Source: Metabacillus dongyingensis (GTDB lineage: Bacteria; Bacillota; Bacilli; Bacillales; Bacillaceae). From it: a stretch of DNA of 64,000 nucleotides. Under the pieces are notes generated by a model that was given only the letters and a program-made list of their open reading frames with translations, made no database searches and was not told the DNA's origin. The stretch lies in assembly GCF_019933155.2 (NCBI RefSeq), contig NZ_CP082944.1:4962001-5026000 (forward strand), written 5' to 3'. A program made the translations under genes and the position numbers. This document shows positions 19,523 through 29,774 of the stretch, piece by piece; the stretch's first letter is position 1; each line of letters opens with the position of its first letter.

Positions 19523-20416
19523 TTAAGAGCTGGAGACGAGTTCTTTTTCTTCCATAAGCTCTTTAAGATAATCTCTCACATTCTCACTCAAGTCCGGACG
19601 GTGCAGGGAGAAATCTATCGTTGCTTTGATAAATCCGAATTTATCCCCCACATCATACCTTTTTCCAGAGAACTTATACGCCAGGACATTTTGTGTTTCG
19701 TTTAAAATTTTGATCGCATCTGTCAGTTGAATTTCATTACCGGATCCCGGCGGCAGCATTTCTAAAATCGGCAAGATATCTGGTGTCAGCACATAGCGTC
19801 CCATAATGGCATAATTGGATGGTGCACATTCAGTCTCCGGTTTTTCGACAACGGTTGAAATGGCGACAAGTTGTTCATCAAGCATGTTTTCGAGGGGGGC
19901 GACGATTCCATACTTGGATACATCCTCTGCTGGAACCTCCTGTACGCCTAATACGGATGACTGATAGATATTAAAGACATCAAGCAGCTGCTTTAAGCAA
20001 GGCGTTTCAGACTGGACAATGTCGTCTCCAAGCAAAACAGCAAATGGCTCGTTGCCAATAAAACGGCTCGCACAGCCAATCGCATGACCAAGGCCTTTTG
20101 GTTCTTTTTGACGAACATAATGGATGTTCGCTAAGTTAGAAATGTCTTGAATTTCTTCCAATCTATTGAATTTTTCTTTTTTAAAGAGAGTTTCTTCTAA
20201 TTCATAGGATTTGTCAAAATGATCTTCAATCGCGCGTTTTCCTCTGCCGCTGATAATGAGAATATCTTCAATGCCAGATTTGACAGCTTCCTCTACGATA
20301 TATTGAATGGTTGGCTTATCTACAATAGGCAGCATTTCCTTAGGTTGAGCTTTTGTAGCCGGCAAAAATCTTGTACCTAAACCAGCTGCAGGAATGATAG
20401 CTTTACGAACTCTCAT
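19523..20416 (-). CDS. hasC: UTP-glucose-1-phosphate uridylyltransferase
   Basis: This enzyme makes UDP-glucose from UTP and glucose 1-phosphate (GalU/GtaB family). The nucleotide-binding start [20 protein letters not shown] is at residues 9-28. The sugar-binding VEKP motif follows in the middle. I use the ATG nine bases behind AAGGAG (20416), not the ATG abutting that site, giving 297 residues. It lies 62 bp before hasB and 44 bp after hasA in the same direction, so it feeds the dehydrogenase. Confidence 0.92.
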   Translation of the reverse strand: MRVRKAIIPAAGLGTRFLPATKAQPKEMLPIVDKPTIQYIVEEAVKSGIEDILIISGRGKRAIEDHFDKSYELEETLFKKEKFNRLEEIQDISNLANIHYVRQKEPKGLGHAIGCASRFIGNEPFAVLLGDDIVQSETPCLKQLLDVFNIYQSSVLGVQEVPAEDVSKYGIVAPLENMLDEQLVAISTVVEKPETECAPSNYAIMGRYVLTPDILPILEMLPPGSGNEIQLTDAIKILNETQNVLAYKFSGKRYDVGDKFGFIKATIDFSLHRPDLSENVRDYLKELMEEKELVSSS

Positions 20417-20460
20417 TTTAAACATCTCCTTAGAAATTCGTATTTTACGTTACGCTCTGC

Positions 20461-21822
20461 TTAGCCGCGAGTGCCCCAAGAAGTTGAGCGAAGTGTCAAC
20501 AGTGCCCAGAAACGCATTGGGCATAGGATTACAAGGAATAGAATTCCATATATCGGCGCAAGCAGGAAGGTGAATGGCCGCTTGTAAGCGTAGAAAACAT
20601 TTCTCGCATAAGCAGATATCACCACGTATGCCAAGTAATAAACGAGCATAATTAGTCCCATCGTAGTCGAAGTATAATAAATCGCAAAAATCAGCGATAC
20701 TCCAAAGGCCAGCCACAAGAACAATTCGAGCATTACCCACACAAACACATTCGGTTTTTGCAATCCGATCTTCAAGGCGATCAAGCTTTCTCTGAAAAAG
20801 GATTTGTTCCAGCGATTTTGCTGCTTAATCAGGGTTTTAAGGCTTGTCGGTGCATCTGTGATGCATCGGGCCGTTGATTGATATAACGTCTTTCCTTCCC
20901 GGATCGCATAATTCGTTAAACAGCGGTCGTCTCCAAGCTGCACTTGTTGTCCCAGGAATGTCTGACTTCCATAATGATCTAAATTTTTCATGACGACTTC
21001 GCGCCGGTAAGCACTAAGCGGTCCACTGCAAACCAATACATTGTTCGTAACGGAATGCGCTGCACGCTCGACACGGAATGCATTATCATAACGCATGTCA
21101 ATCAGGCGAGTCAGAACATTGTCCGTACGGTTTCTGATGTTTACATGTCCCGTCGTTGCCATTACTTCATTGTCATTCAGAGGTTTTAACAACTCTCTAA
21201 CCGCATTCGGGAATACTGTACAATCTGAATCGACTGTAATGAATATATCTCCGGTAGCTCTTTCAAATGCCCAGATTTGAGCATGACGCTTCCCCTGATT
21301 TTGCGGCAGACGGTGCACGATAAGATTCGGCATTTGGAAGGAAGGGTTATCCTTTTTGATTTCCGATAACGTCGCTCCAACTCCAGCTTTTAAATTATCT
21401 TGTAATTTCAGAACAGCGTGATAGGCGGAAACATCTTTACTTCCATCATCAATGACAAAAATTTCGTGAACCGGATAGTCCTGCTTCAATATACTTTCGA
21501 TTGTTCCCAATACTGCGTGAGGCTCTTCATTATAAGAAGGAATGATGACAGAGACTTTCAGATCAGGCGGGTCTTCCATGATTTCCTGGTATTTAAAAGA
21601 TAAAAGCATTTTTCCTAATAGGTAACTGATCATGACGGCACCGTAAATTCCTATTGTTAAGTTCAGCTTATCTGAAGCTGTCCAGTTCACATAGAAAAGG
21701 GCTGAGACCGTCAGCAGAAACAGCGTAATAACAAATGTTTTCTCCCTCATAGAAAGTTTCTTCTGAGTTTGAAGGGATACTGCTGCCATTCCACCTGAAA
21801 GATCTTGTTCCATTTTGGCCAT
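20461..21822 (-). CDS. hasA: Hyaluronan synthase-like family 2 glycosyltransferase
   Basis: A processive membrane glycosyltransferase of 453 residues. Catalytic motifs are DDGSKD (125-130), the metal-binding DSD (198-200), GDDR (297-300) and QQNRW (334-338), with two membrane segments before the GT2 domain and several after it. The stretch LTNYAIREGKTLYQSTARC through RWNKSFFRES is very close to streptococcal HasA. With UDP-glucuronate enzymes downstream, hyaluronan (GlcUA-GlcNAc) is the likely product; another glucuronate polymer cannot be excluded. The order hasA-hasC-hasB matches the hasACB operon reported on pBCXO1 of Bacillus cereus G9241. Confidence 0.88.
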   Translation of the reverse strand: MAKMEQDLSGGMAAVSLQTQKKLSMREKTFVITLFLLTVSALFYVNWTASDKLNLTIGIYGAVMISYLLGKMLLSFKYQEIMEDPPDLKVSVIIPSYNEEPHAVLGTIESILKQDYPVHEIFVIDDGSKDVSAYHAVLKLQDNLKAGVGATLSEIKKDNPSFQMPNLIVHRLPQNQGKRHAQIWAFERATGDIFITVDSDCTVFPNAVRELLKPLNDNEVMATTGHVNIRNRTDNVLTRLIDMRYDNAFRVERAAHSVTNNVLVCSGPLSAYRREVVMKNLDHYGSQTFLGQQVQLGDDRCLTNYAIREGKTLYQSTARCITDAPTSLKTLIKQQNRWNKSFFRESLIALKIGLQKPNVFVWVMLELFLWLAFGVSLIFAIYYTSTTMGLIMLVYYLAYVVISAYARNVFYAYKRPFTFLLAPIYGILFLVILCPMRFWALLTLRSTSWGTRG

Positions 21823-22518
21823 TCGAATTCTCCTCTCTCATCGTAAATTTAATTCATAGCTGGCTGGCTATACTCTCCCCGATTCTGATTTTTTGACGAT
21901 TAGTTCACATACCGAGTTTATGAAAGGCTTCTAAGTCTTGCAATCTATCTTTATTCCCTGTGACTATCCTCACTTTTTTTTGATTGAATTGAAAGCATCC
22001 CTTTTGTAATAGCATTGGAAACGGTGTCAAGTTAGTTGTTATAATTCTTTTACTATGTAATATGATTGAAATATTTCCCACTAATCCGATCTAATAAGTA
22101 TTCGCTTCCGTCATGAAAGACCTTTAGAGGTCAGACGTTTGTCCCCTTCTTTACAATCAAAAAATTTTTGTAATATTTCAGAAAAGAATAGAGTTGAATT
22201 TTTTTCTATTTTTTTCATTTCGTGTTTTTTCTACATTTTTGAGAGATTTTTTGACAAAATTATTTAAAAAATGAGACATGAGGGCTAACCCTCGTTTGAT
22301 AAATACGCTTTCAATTCTAGTTTCTTCCAAAATACATGTGATAGATATCCCTTTTTATGATTTCCCTGCTGCTTGCCGGCAAATTTATATGTAAATACGG
22401 GACAATTTCTTTGTGAAAAAAGGTTCATACTTTTCCATCATTTTCTTTGACGTCTGTTGCAGGGTCCCTATTTGAGTGCTATATATGGGGAGAGTTGTTC
22501 CCTGAAAGGAGCCTTTCT
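21823..22518. other. Divergent intergenic region between hasA and the ABC genes
   Basis: About 700 AT-rich bases without a gene. The best minus-strand promoter is at 22003-22030. On the plus strand TTGACA occurs near 22250 and a TATATA near 22485, neither with a convincing partner. A small hairpin GACCT-TTAG-AGGTC lies near 22125. The size suggests regulation from both sides, but I can name no regulator. Confidence 0.5.
22003..22030 (-). promoter_or_regulatory. Candidate promoter of the has operon
   Basis: Minus strand TTGACA (22025-22030), 16 bases, TACAAA (22003-22008). It would give a 5' leader of about 175 bases before hasA. Confidence 0.45.
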
Positions 22519-23193
22519 ATGATAGAGGTGAAAAATTTATCGAAAAAATATCCTAATGGAGAACATCAGGATTACGCATTGAAGAACGTTCAATTCGAAG
22601 TAAATAAGGGAGAATTGGTCGGGATCTTCGGAAAATCAGGAAGCGGGAAATCTACCTTGTTGCATATTCTTTCCGGCATAGAGGCTCCGACATCCGGAAC
22701 CGTGAAAATAGATGGAAAGGATATCGCCGGATTTTCAAACAGAGCCCTGACAAAATGGAGAGGAACAAATGTTGGGATCGTGTTTCAATCCTTTCATCTT
22801 ATTCCAACCCTGACCCTGGTTGAAAATGTGATGCTTCCGATGGAGTTTTCCAAAAATCGAAAACGAAAGAGGCAGCGTGCACTGGACCTTTTAGAGCAAA
22901 CCGGATTATTCATGAAAGCAAATCAGTTTCCGGAATCTGTTTCAGGCGGGGAAAGACAGCGAACGGCTATCGCCAGGGCACTTGCCAATGATCCTCCGGT
23001 AATTGCCGCAGATGAACCTACGGGTAATCTGGATTCTCAAACATCCGGAGAGATTTTTAACCTCTTTCAGGTACTTGCCGAGACCGGTAAAACAGTACTG
23101 TTTGTCACACACGATCTCGATTTTTATGGGAAGGTCTCAAGAAGACTCCAAGTTCAAGATGGATCCGTATATGAAGTCCATAAAACGGAGTGA
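22519..23193 (+). CDS. ABC transporter ATPase, LolD/MacB family
   Basis: 224 residues. Walker A is GKSGSGKST, the signature SVSGGERQRTAIARA and Walker B IAADEPTGNLDS. The start is the ATG behind AAAGGAGCC. It is followed five bases later by the large FtsX-type permease, with which it should form a complex. The position, divergent from hasA and next to lyase genes, suggests a role in handling the polymer or a surface protein; substrates of this family are mostly lipoproteins or peptides, so this remains inference. Confidence 0.87.
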   Translation: MIEVKNLSKKYPNGEHQDYALKNVQFEVNKGELVGIFGKSGSGKSTLLHILSGIEAPTSGTVKIDGKDIAGFSNRALTKWRGTNVGIVFQSFHLIPTLTLVENVMLPMEFSKNRKRKRQRALDLLEQTGLFMKANQFPESVSGGERQRTAIARALANDPPVIAADEPTGNLDSQTSGEIFNLFQVLAETGKTVLFVTHDLDFYGKVSRRLQVQDGSVYEVHKTE

Positions 23194-23197
23194 TTGA

Positions 23198-25522
23198 ATG
23201 CCTATATATTTGAGACTTGCCATGAGAAGCTTCTTTCATCAAAAAACAAAAGCATTATTAATGATAGGTTCTTTTCTTTTTTGCTTGGTTTCAGTTGGAA
23301 CACTGGTGAACTCGAAATATTTGTTTCAGCAGCTGCTGCAGACCAGCCAGCAAAAATCAGCCATTGCGGATATAACCTATTACACTGGTCATTTTAATAA
23401 GGAAATTGATTTTGTCTCTTCTATGAAAGGAGTCAAACACGCTGAAGCAAAGACACAGATAAGAAGCCGTGCAAAGCTGGATGAAAACTATATAAATCTT
23501 CAATTACTGGTAAAACCAAATTCGCTTTATGAGATTAATAAAATTCAGCTCATAAAGGGTTCTTCTTTAGCGGATAAAGGCATTTGGATCGAAACATCCA
23601 CTTCCGGGGACACGGGTTTCAACTTGGGTGAAAAAATGAAAATCATCCTTCCTGATCATCAAAAAGGAACTTCTCTTTCTATGACCGGTATTGTTCAAGA
23701 TCCATCAAGAATTCCGACGAAATACAGCGGAATCGGATATGGCTATATTTCGGAAGCAACGGCGAAGGAATTGAATATCCCTCTTTCGAAGAACATGATC
23801 CACATGACATTGAAAGACGGTTATAACGGGAAGGATGTTGTTCAGAAAGTACAAAAACGTCTCGAAGATAACGGCATCACTGTCTACAGAAGTGAAACCT
23901 CTTCTGAAACGTTTTTCATTAGAGAAACAATGGTTAACTCGTTATTGAATCTCTTTATTTTACTGGGTATTTTTGCATTCGTTCTTGGATTCATCTTAAT
24001 CGTACATCTTTTCTATCGCATACTATCCGAGGATATCTATTCACTGAGCATTCAAAAAGTTGTTGGAGCAAAAGATTCGCATCTTTGGAAGCAATACGTT
24101 TTATTGATCATCGTGATCGGAACGCTGTTAAGTATGATGTCAATTCCGATTATAAGCCTTGTTTCACGGTATTTCGTTTCCTACTTGGGAGAAGAGTTGA
24201 ATTTCGGGGGCAGATTTTCACAATGGATATCACCAAGGCTTGCGATAGCGATGTTCATCCTATCATTCAGCCTGCCTTATTTAGGTGCGATTGTACCTGT
24301 CAGAAGCTTGATATCATCCCCAATAGCGGAAGGATTGAAAAGGTCTGGACAGTTGAACATGAAAAAAGCGGGAAAAAGCCGCAGACGTTTTTTTCACCTA
24401 TCTCTGCTGTCCTTTCGAAACACTTTATCAAAAAAATCCCAATCACTCATGAACATCTTCATGCTCTCCTTTGGAGGAGCGGTCATTATTGCGTGCTTCT
24501 CGCTGCATCAGTCCCTTCAGCATTTAATGAATGATATGGATGATTTTTGGCAGCATGATGTTGAATGGTCTGTAAACAGCCCGCTTCCAAAAGAAGAAAT
24601 CACCTCTCTTGCCGGAGAGATCAACGGGGTACGCAAAGTGGAAGGATGGACGAAAAGAAATACAGAAGTCATGGATCCTTCTTCCTCTGATCCTATAAAT
24701 TCATTACTATACTCCCTGCCGGCAACGTCAGAATTCATAAATCCAGATCCAGTAACAGGCAGGTGGCTGAAACCGTCACATCCTGATGAAATCGTGATCA
24801 ACACAGAGCTGGAAGAAAAAATTGGACCTCTTTCACCTGGGGACACCATCCGTTTGCGGATTGGACAAGAAAACAAGGAATGGAGGGTTGCCGGTATTAT
24901 TAAAGGCTCCCTTACAGGCCCATCTGTTTACATGGATCAGAAATCCTATCAGGGGTGGCTGGGCCAGCAATCCATTAATCGTCTGCTGGTGGAAAAACAA
25001 AGGAATCAAGGAGTTCAATCTCTTCTGAATGAAGGAGAAAATGAATTATCTTCTGCAGGAATATTTGTGGAAGGGTCCGAAACGGTTGTGGAAATGAATT
25101 CCCGTCCGAAAGAAATGATCGGACTCGTCATCATGACGATCGTATGCATTGGATTGCTGTTTTCTATCGTTGGGATTGCCAATCTCATGATTGCTGTCAG
25201 CATAAATATTTACGAGAGAACAAAAGAAATAGGGATCATGAGAAGCCTTGGAGGCTCAAATGCAAAGATATATGGCTTATTCATTGGGGAAAGCACCATC
25301 GTAGCATTGCTGGGCTGGGGGTTAGCGTGTGTCATTGCCTATCCCCTTAACTGGCTGCTCGCATGGAAAATCGGAGATTCCTTACTGCAATTCCCTTTAC
25401 AGCCGCACCTCTCAAAGGAAGGTAGTTTAATTTGGCTATGCGTCAGTATCCTGATCGGATTTGCAGCAAGCATCGTCCCTGTTAGGAAGACTCTCAAAAA
25501 GAATATAAACGAAATACTGTAA
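23198..25522 (+). CDS. FtsX-like ABC transporter permease
   Basis: 774 residues with the long MacB-like layout: one N-terminal membrane segment, a large extracellular domain, an FtsX domain of three segments (about 245-380), another segment near 415-435, a second extracellular domain, and a final FtsX domain (about 640-770) with ERTKEIGIMRSLGGS. This duplicated organisation is common in Firmicute permeases paired with LolD-like ATPases. It works by mechanotransmission rather than by substrate passage through a pore. The ATG follows GGAGTGATTGA. Confidence 0.87.
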   Translation: MPIYLRLAMRSFFHQKTKALLMIGSFLFCLVSVGTLVNSKYLFQQLLQTSQQKSAIADITYYTGHFNKEIDFVSSMKGVKHAEAKTQIRSRAKLDENYINLQLLVKPNSLYEINKIQLIKGSSLADKGIWIETSTSGDTGFNLGEKMKIILPDHQKGTSLSMTGIVQDPSRIPTKYSGIGYGYISEATAKELNIPLSKNMIHMTLKDGYNGKDVVQKVQKRLEDNGITVYRSETSSETFFIRETMVNSLLNLFILLGIFAFVLGFILIVHLFYRILSEDIYSLSIQKVVGAKDSHLWKQYVLLIIVIGTLLSMMSIPIISLVSRYFVSYLGEELNFGGRFSQWISPRLAIAMFILSFSLPYLGAIVPVRSLISSPIAEGLKRSGQLNMKKAGKSRRRFFHLSLLSFRNTLSKKSQSLMNIFMLSFGGAVIIACFSLHQSLQHLMNDMDDFWQHDVEWSVNSPLPKEEITSLAGEINGVRKVEGWTKRNTEVMDPSSSDPINSLLYSLPATSEFINPDPVTGRWLKPSHPDEIVINTELEEKIGPLSPGDTIRLRIGQENKEWRVAGIIKGSLTGPSVYMDQKSYQGWLGQQSINRLLVEKQRNQGVQSLLNEGENELSSAGIFVEGSETVVEMNSRPKEMIGLVIMTIVCIGLLFSIVGIANLMIAVSINIYERTKEIGIMRSLGGSNAKIYGLFIGESTIVALLGWGLACVIAYPLNWLLAWKIGDSLLQFPLQPHLSKEGSLIWLCVSILIGFAASIVPVRKTLKKNINEIL

Positions 25523-25548
25523 CCATTATTTCCTTGGGGGATTGATTC

Positions 25549-26709
25549 ATGAAACACGTGCTAGTTCTGCCGCTCTTTCAAATGGAATCGGGTCACCACC
25601 GGACGGCTGATGCATTAATAGAAGCCTTTCATAAACAGGACCCTGACATCCAATGTGAAAAAGTGGATTTTCTTAGTTATGCGAACACATCACTGGAAAA
25701 GTTCACATCAAACCTTTACTTAAAATGGATAACGAAGTGGCCATCTGCCTACAGCTGGATGTACTCTTCTTTCTTCCAAAGAAATAAAACCTTTTTGCAT
25801 TCTCTTTACGAGACCCTTTTTTTAGAGAAGATGGAGCAGCTTCTGCAAGAGCAGCAGCCGGATGTCATCGTTTGCACCCATAGCTTCTCCTCTTTTTTAG
25901 TAGATAAGCTGAAAGGCTATGGGGTTACTAAAGCACCTGTCATCAATATATATACAGATTTTTTTGTGAATGGTGTTTGGGGAAAGCAGCACGTTAATAT
26001 GCATATTGTGCCTACAGCCGCTATGAAGCAAAAGCTGATATACGAAGGTGCAGATCCCCAATCTGTCAAGATTTCAGGGATATTGACGAATGATGCGTAT
26101 AAAAGGCGTAAGCCAATGAAGAAGGACAGCAAGCTTCATGTCCTCGTCAGCGGCGGAAGTCTGGGATTGGGGGATTCATTGCAGTCCATAGTCTCGAAGT
26201 CTTCCAACCATGTTGAGTATAAAATCCTTTGCGGTCATAATATGGAACTATTTGATCATGTTCAGACCATGAAGAATCCAAATATTACAGGAATGTCGTA
26301 CATCACAGAACCAGAACAAATGAACCACCTATATAACTGGGCAGATGCCCTGATTACAAAGCCAGGCGGAATAACGGTTGGCGAAGCAATCAAAAAAATG
26401 CTTCCGATCTTTGTTCATTCTGTGCTGCCGGGTCAAGAGGAAAAGAATATGAGGTATTTGGAAGGAGAAGGATTAGTCTTTAGATTGGATCCAAACCGTC
26501 CAGTCGAACATCAAGTGCAGACTGTCATGAATGATGAAAGCACCCAATTCTTTATGAAAAAATCAAGATATGAATTTTTAAGAAACATCGATGTTTCATC
26601 CTGTAAGGAACTCGCAAGCTTATTGACCGAAGCATATTTACAGGAAAATCAAAATGAACAGCTTCAATTTATTGATGATTTATTTTCGAAGTTATATAAA
26701 AGCCTTTAG
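25549..26709 (+). CDS. UgtP/MGDG-synthase-like glycosyltransferase
   Basis: 386 residues with an N-terminal MGDG-synthase-type domain (VLPLFQMESGHHRTADALI) and a GT28-type C-terminal half with KPGGITVGEAI. Relatives such as UgtP add glucose to diacylglycerol; others in the same family are uncharacterised. The GHH motif and GG of the donor site are present. The gene is 26 bp behind the permease and has a GGGGG-containing site, so it belongs to the same transcript. Whether it makes a glycolipid used with the neighbouring polysaccharide is unknown. Confidence 0.8.
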   Translation: MKHVLVLPLFQMESGHHRTADALIEAFHKQDPDIQCEKVDFLSYANTSLEKFTSNLYLKWITKWPSAYSWMYSSFFQRNKTFLHSLYETLFLEKMEQLLQEQQPDVIVCTHSFSSFLVDKLKGYGVTKAPVINIYTDFFVNGVWGKQHVNMHIVPTAAMKQKLIYEGADPQSVKISGILTNDAYKRRKPMKKDSKLHVLVSGGSLGLGDSLQSIVSKSSNHVEYKILCGHNMELFDHVQTMKNPNITGMSYITEPEQMNHLYNWADALITKPGGITVGEAIKKMLPIFVHSVLPGQEEKNMRYLEGEGLVFRLDPNRPVEHQVQTVMNDESTQFFMKKSRYEFLRNIDVSSCKELASLLTEAYLQENQNEQLQFIDDLFSKLYKSL

Positions 26710-26710
26710 T

Positions 26711-26818
26711 TTATCGCTTCTTAAACAGGTGATAGTAAATAAAACAACAGCCGATTAACATGATGCCGCTATAAATAATGTGGTAAACGTCCCGAAAGAA
26801 TTCAAAAAAAATAGTCAT
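26711..26818 (-). CDS. Predicted 35-residue single-span membrane protein
   Basis: A short open frame, MTIFFEFFRDVYHIIYSG then a hydrophobic stretch ending HLFKKR. It has the make-up of a small membrane protein with a positively charged cytoplasmic tail. The upstream site AAGCGAG is weak. It ends two bases from the stop of the convergent glycosyltransferase gene. Only composition supports it. Confidence 0.4.
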   Translation of the reverse strand: MTIFFEFFRDVYHIIYSGIMLIGCCFIYYHLFKKR

Positions 26819-27029
26819 AATAATTTCTCGCTTTTCATCATAATGTTTTCCTTTTATTACTTGTATGAAACCAGTTCTGTATACATGCATTATCTTACAT
26901 TAACCGGATCTATCAATCTATGGTAAAAGACTCATTTGTCCTTACAAATCTGTTATCGGTATAAAATCACTGTTTATTTTCATTTTTGTTCATCAGCCCG
27001 GATTTCCAACATGTAGGAGGGAAAATAAC

Positions 27030-28145
27030 ATGACATCTAAAACAGGAGAACAAAAATCACCCGCACAAAATAAATACATTTTTGAAATTCACTTCTTGCG
27101 CGCCTTTGCCTGTTTACTGGTGGTAGGCGTTCACGTATCTGCAACAAACTATGGAATGAACGAAGAGACATGGAACTGGTTTACGTATTTCATGAATCAA
27201 TATGGCCGTTTCGGTACAACCATTTTTGCCGTCATCAGCGGGTTCCTGCTCTTTTATCAAGTAAAAAGAAAAGGATTTGAATTGGGACGATTCCTGCAGT
27301 CGAGATTTTTAAAGATCGTACTCCCTTTTCTGATTTGGAGTGCAGCTTACCGCTGTCTTCTCTATTATTACGATATGCAGACACTCGGAGACCCTGTGGA
27401 CGAGATAACTAAAATTCTTATGGGAGACTCATTTTATCATTTATATTTCGTAGCAATAGTTGTTCAGTTCTATCTTATTTTTCCATTCTTGCAGAAGATT
27501 TTCCGGACACAGACATTAGTATTGGTATTCACGGTCATTGCGCTCATCATCAGCTATAACTTATACAGCTTTAACCCTGGAATCGAAGGAAAGCTTGGTG
27601 AATTCCTTACGTGCAAATCCTTTATGCCCATCTGGATTTTTTATTTTGCCTTTGGCGGATTTATGGCGTACTTCTGGGATGAGATCGTCGGTTTCGCGAC
27701 GAAACGCCCTTGGAAAATGCTTGCTGTGATCCTTCTGGTTTCAGCTGGTGCAGTGTATGAGTATCAAACAATTGGATACGTATCAAATCGAAGATTGACG
27801 AATCTATTTAACATTCCAGCCCTAAGCATTGCGATTATCGGAATTTACCCGCTGCTGGCCAAACTCAGCCTCGTGAAAAAGACGTTAACCGTCATCGGTC
27901 AATATTCCATGGGAATTTATTTGGTTCATCCAATGATTCTTTATTTATTTGCCCGCCATCTTCCGGAAACTTACTGGCAGCTAGAATATGTTCCTCTGAT
28001 GTTCATTGCCGTAATGGTGATTGCATCGGTATTTATTCGTATTCTTCAATTCATCCCGCTCAGCGGATTCATTATTCCTGTTCCAAAAATCAAGAATAAT
28101 AAAAAGCAGCCATCCGTACAGCGGGAGCAAAAAGCATCGGCGTAA
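27030..28145 (+). CDS. Acyltransferase family 3 membrane protein
   Basis: 371 residues with about ten membrane segments. The N-terminal FEIHFLRAFACLLVVGVHVS has the Arg and His of the acyltransferase-3 active site, and TIFAVISGFLLFYQV is the second conserved segment. Members such as OafA and IcaC move acyl groups onto surface polysaccharides. Its place in the has locus suggests O-acylation of a polymer or glycolipid. The start follows TAGGAGGG. A terminator follows at 28157. Confidence 0.85.
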   Translation: MTSKTGEQKSPAQNKYIFEIHFLRAFACLLVVGVHVSATNYGMNEETWNWFTYFMNQYGRFGTTIFAVISGFLLFYQVKRKGFELGRFLQSRFLKIVLPFLIWSAAYRCLLYYYDMQTLGDPVDEITKILMGDSFYHLYFVAIVVQFYLIFPFLQKIFRTQTLVLVFTVIALIISYNLYSFNPGIEGKLGEFLTCKSFMPIWIFYFAFGGFMAYFWDEIVGFATKRPWKMLAVILLVSAGAVYEYQTIGYVSNRRLTNLFNIPALSIAIIGIYPLLAKLSLVKKTLTVIGQYSMGIYLVHPMILYLFARHLPETYWQLEYVPLMFIAVMVIASVFIRILQFIPLSGFIIPVPKIKNNKKQPSVQREQKASA

Positions 28146-28156
28146 GATTGATAAGG

Positions 28157-28177
28157 AAGCAGTCACCTTGACTGCTT
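28157..28177 (+). terminator. Terminator after the acyltransferase gene
   Basis: AAGCAGTC, five-base loop, GACTGCTT, then TCTTTTTT. Confidence 0.88.
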
Positions 28178-28332
28178 TCTTTTTTGACATATTGGCCTTA
28201 GGGTCTATGCTTTAATAGGTTAATAGGTAAAAATTATTAAAAAAACCTTTCTTTTTTGTGTAAAAGTTCAATACCTGTCCGATACTTTTGAGGATAGAGT
28301 TTTTATTTTATACAGAAAGAAAGGAAAGTTTC

Positions 28333-29559
28333 ATGAGCAAAAGTAAAGGACTGATTGTTGCTGCCATGATTTTACTGTGTGTTTGTGCTGGATGGGCGTC
28401 AGGATTTGTTAATGCAGAAAATGGTTTGATAAATGTTAAAGACTATGGAGCTGTCGGTGATGGGAACACAAATGACACAGCAGCCATCAAAAAAGCTCTC
28501 TATTACGGAAAGAATAAAACTGTTTATTTTCCAGAGGGTACCTATCTCATCACCGATACGCTGACGGTAAAAGAAAACACAGAAGTGTATGGAACAGATG
28601 CTGTCATCAAGGCGAACGGAGCCGGTGATACGATGTTTAGAATCTATGGCGACAATATTACTATCCATGACTTGACGATAGATGGCAATCTTACGTTTTT
28701 GCGAGGCATGACTGTGATGAATGGCACCGGGAATCTGAAGGTAACAGATGTCCTTCTTACCCATTTCAGTCAGCCTGATCATTCCAAAATGTCTACTTCT
28801 ACACCGATCGCCATTCGTATAGAAGGGGGAGTTCAGGATGCGCTGTTCGATCACCTCACCATCAAACATGTCTATGCCAAAAATATGACATCAAACGTCG
28901 GCTGGAACCATAAAGTAGCGCGCGGTATTCTAATCAGTCCTGCCTTATCTTCTCAACCGGCGAGCAAGAACATTACAATCCAGCATTCGCTGATATCAGA
29001 AATCGGGCCAAAGGACGATGGAGACGGCATCGTTGTCCAAGGATTTCAAAATGACGTACAAGTTACGATTAAGCATAATACATTTGAAAAAAATCATAAA
29101 CGAGCTATTAAAATCCAATCACCGGGAGCGGTCATTGCTAACAATCATATACGCAATAGCTTCCATCAGAATAATTTCTATGACACGTATAAAGAAACAA
29201 ACGAGTATGATATGTGGTCTGCCATTTCGGTCTACAGCGATAATGTCGAAATCACTGAAAATACGATCGGCGGTATTGGCAGGTATTCTGCAGCCATTGA
29301 CATCGCCGGCGGAAACCATATTAAAGTCATCAATAATTCTGTAGCCAGCCGTGAATCTTCACAATCCACAGATCTGATCCGGATCAACAAAGGTTATGAT
29401 GGCACAAATCAATTCTCCAACATTTCCATCAAGGATAATTCTTTGAAAAATGGCCGCTATGGAATTAACGTTGCAGCTGAAGTAAAACAGCTTACGCTTT
29501 CTGGAAATACCTATAACAATGTGGATCGATTAACAAGCAATGGGATTCAGGCGAGATAA
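28333..29559 (+). CDS. Secreted parallel beta-helix protein (pectate lyase-like superfamily)
   Basis: 408 residues. A signal peptide ends at about VNA-EN. The first part INVKDYGAVGDGNTNDTAAI with VYFPEGTYLI is the hallmark of the pectate-lyase-3/GH28-like N-terminal region, followed by repeated N-x-I/V strands of a right-handed beta-helix. Such proteins cut or epimerise uronic-acid polymers or bind them. Close to hasACB and a family 8 lyase, a role on the same polysaccharide is likely, but no catalytic residues can be assigned with confidence. The start is the ATG behind AAAGGAAAG. Confidence 0.82.
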   Translation: MSKSKGLIVAAMILLCVCAGWASGFVNAENGLINVKDYGAVGDGNTNDTAAIKKALYYGKNKTVYFPEGTYLITDTLTVKENTEVYGTDAVIKANGAGDTMFRIYGDNITIHDLTIDGNLTFLRGMTVMNGTGNLKVTDVLLTHFSQPDHSKMSTSTPIAIRIEGGVQDALFDHLTIKHVYAKNMTSNVGWNHKVARGILISPALSSQPASKNITIQHSLISEIGPKDDGDGIVVQGFQNDVQVTIKHNTFEKNHKRAIKIQSPGAVIANNHIRNSFHQNNFYDTYKETNEYDMWSAISVYSDNVEITENTIGGIGRYSAAIDIAGGNHIKVINNSVASRESSQSTDLIRINKGYDGTNQFSNISIKDNSLKNGRYGINVAAEVKQLTLSGNTYNNVDRLTSNGIQAR

Positions 29560-29568
29560 AATGAAGAG

Positions 29569-29592
29569 AATAGCTTCCTCAGAGAAGCTATT
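29569..29592 (+). terminator. Terminator after the beta-helix gene
   Basis: AATAGCTTC, six-base loop, GAAGCTATT, then a run of T. Confidence 0.88.
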
Positions 29593-29774
29593 TTTTTGTT
29601 AACGAAACATTACCTTTTTTACTCTCGCTTGTCACAAATTTTGTTGAATTGTAACGTCCAACCTGTTATTTTACATCCCCATATCATTTTGGATTTGAGC
29701 CATCATGGGGACCCATCTATATGTTATGTTAGAAAGGAATTTTTTTATTATTTATACAAACAACAGGATGACAG

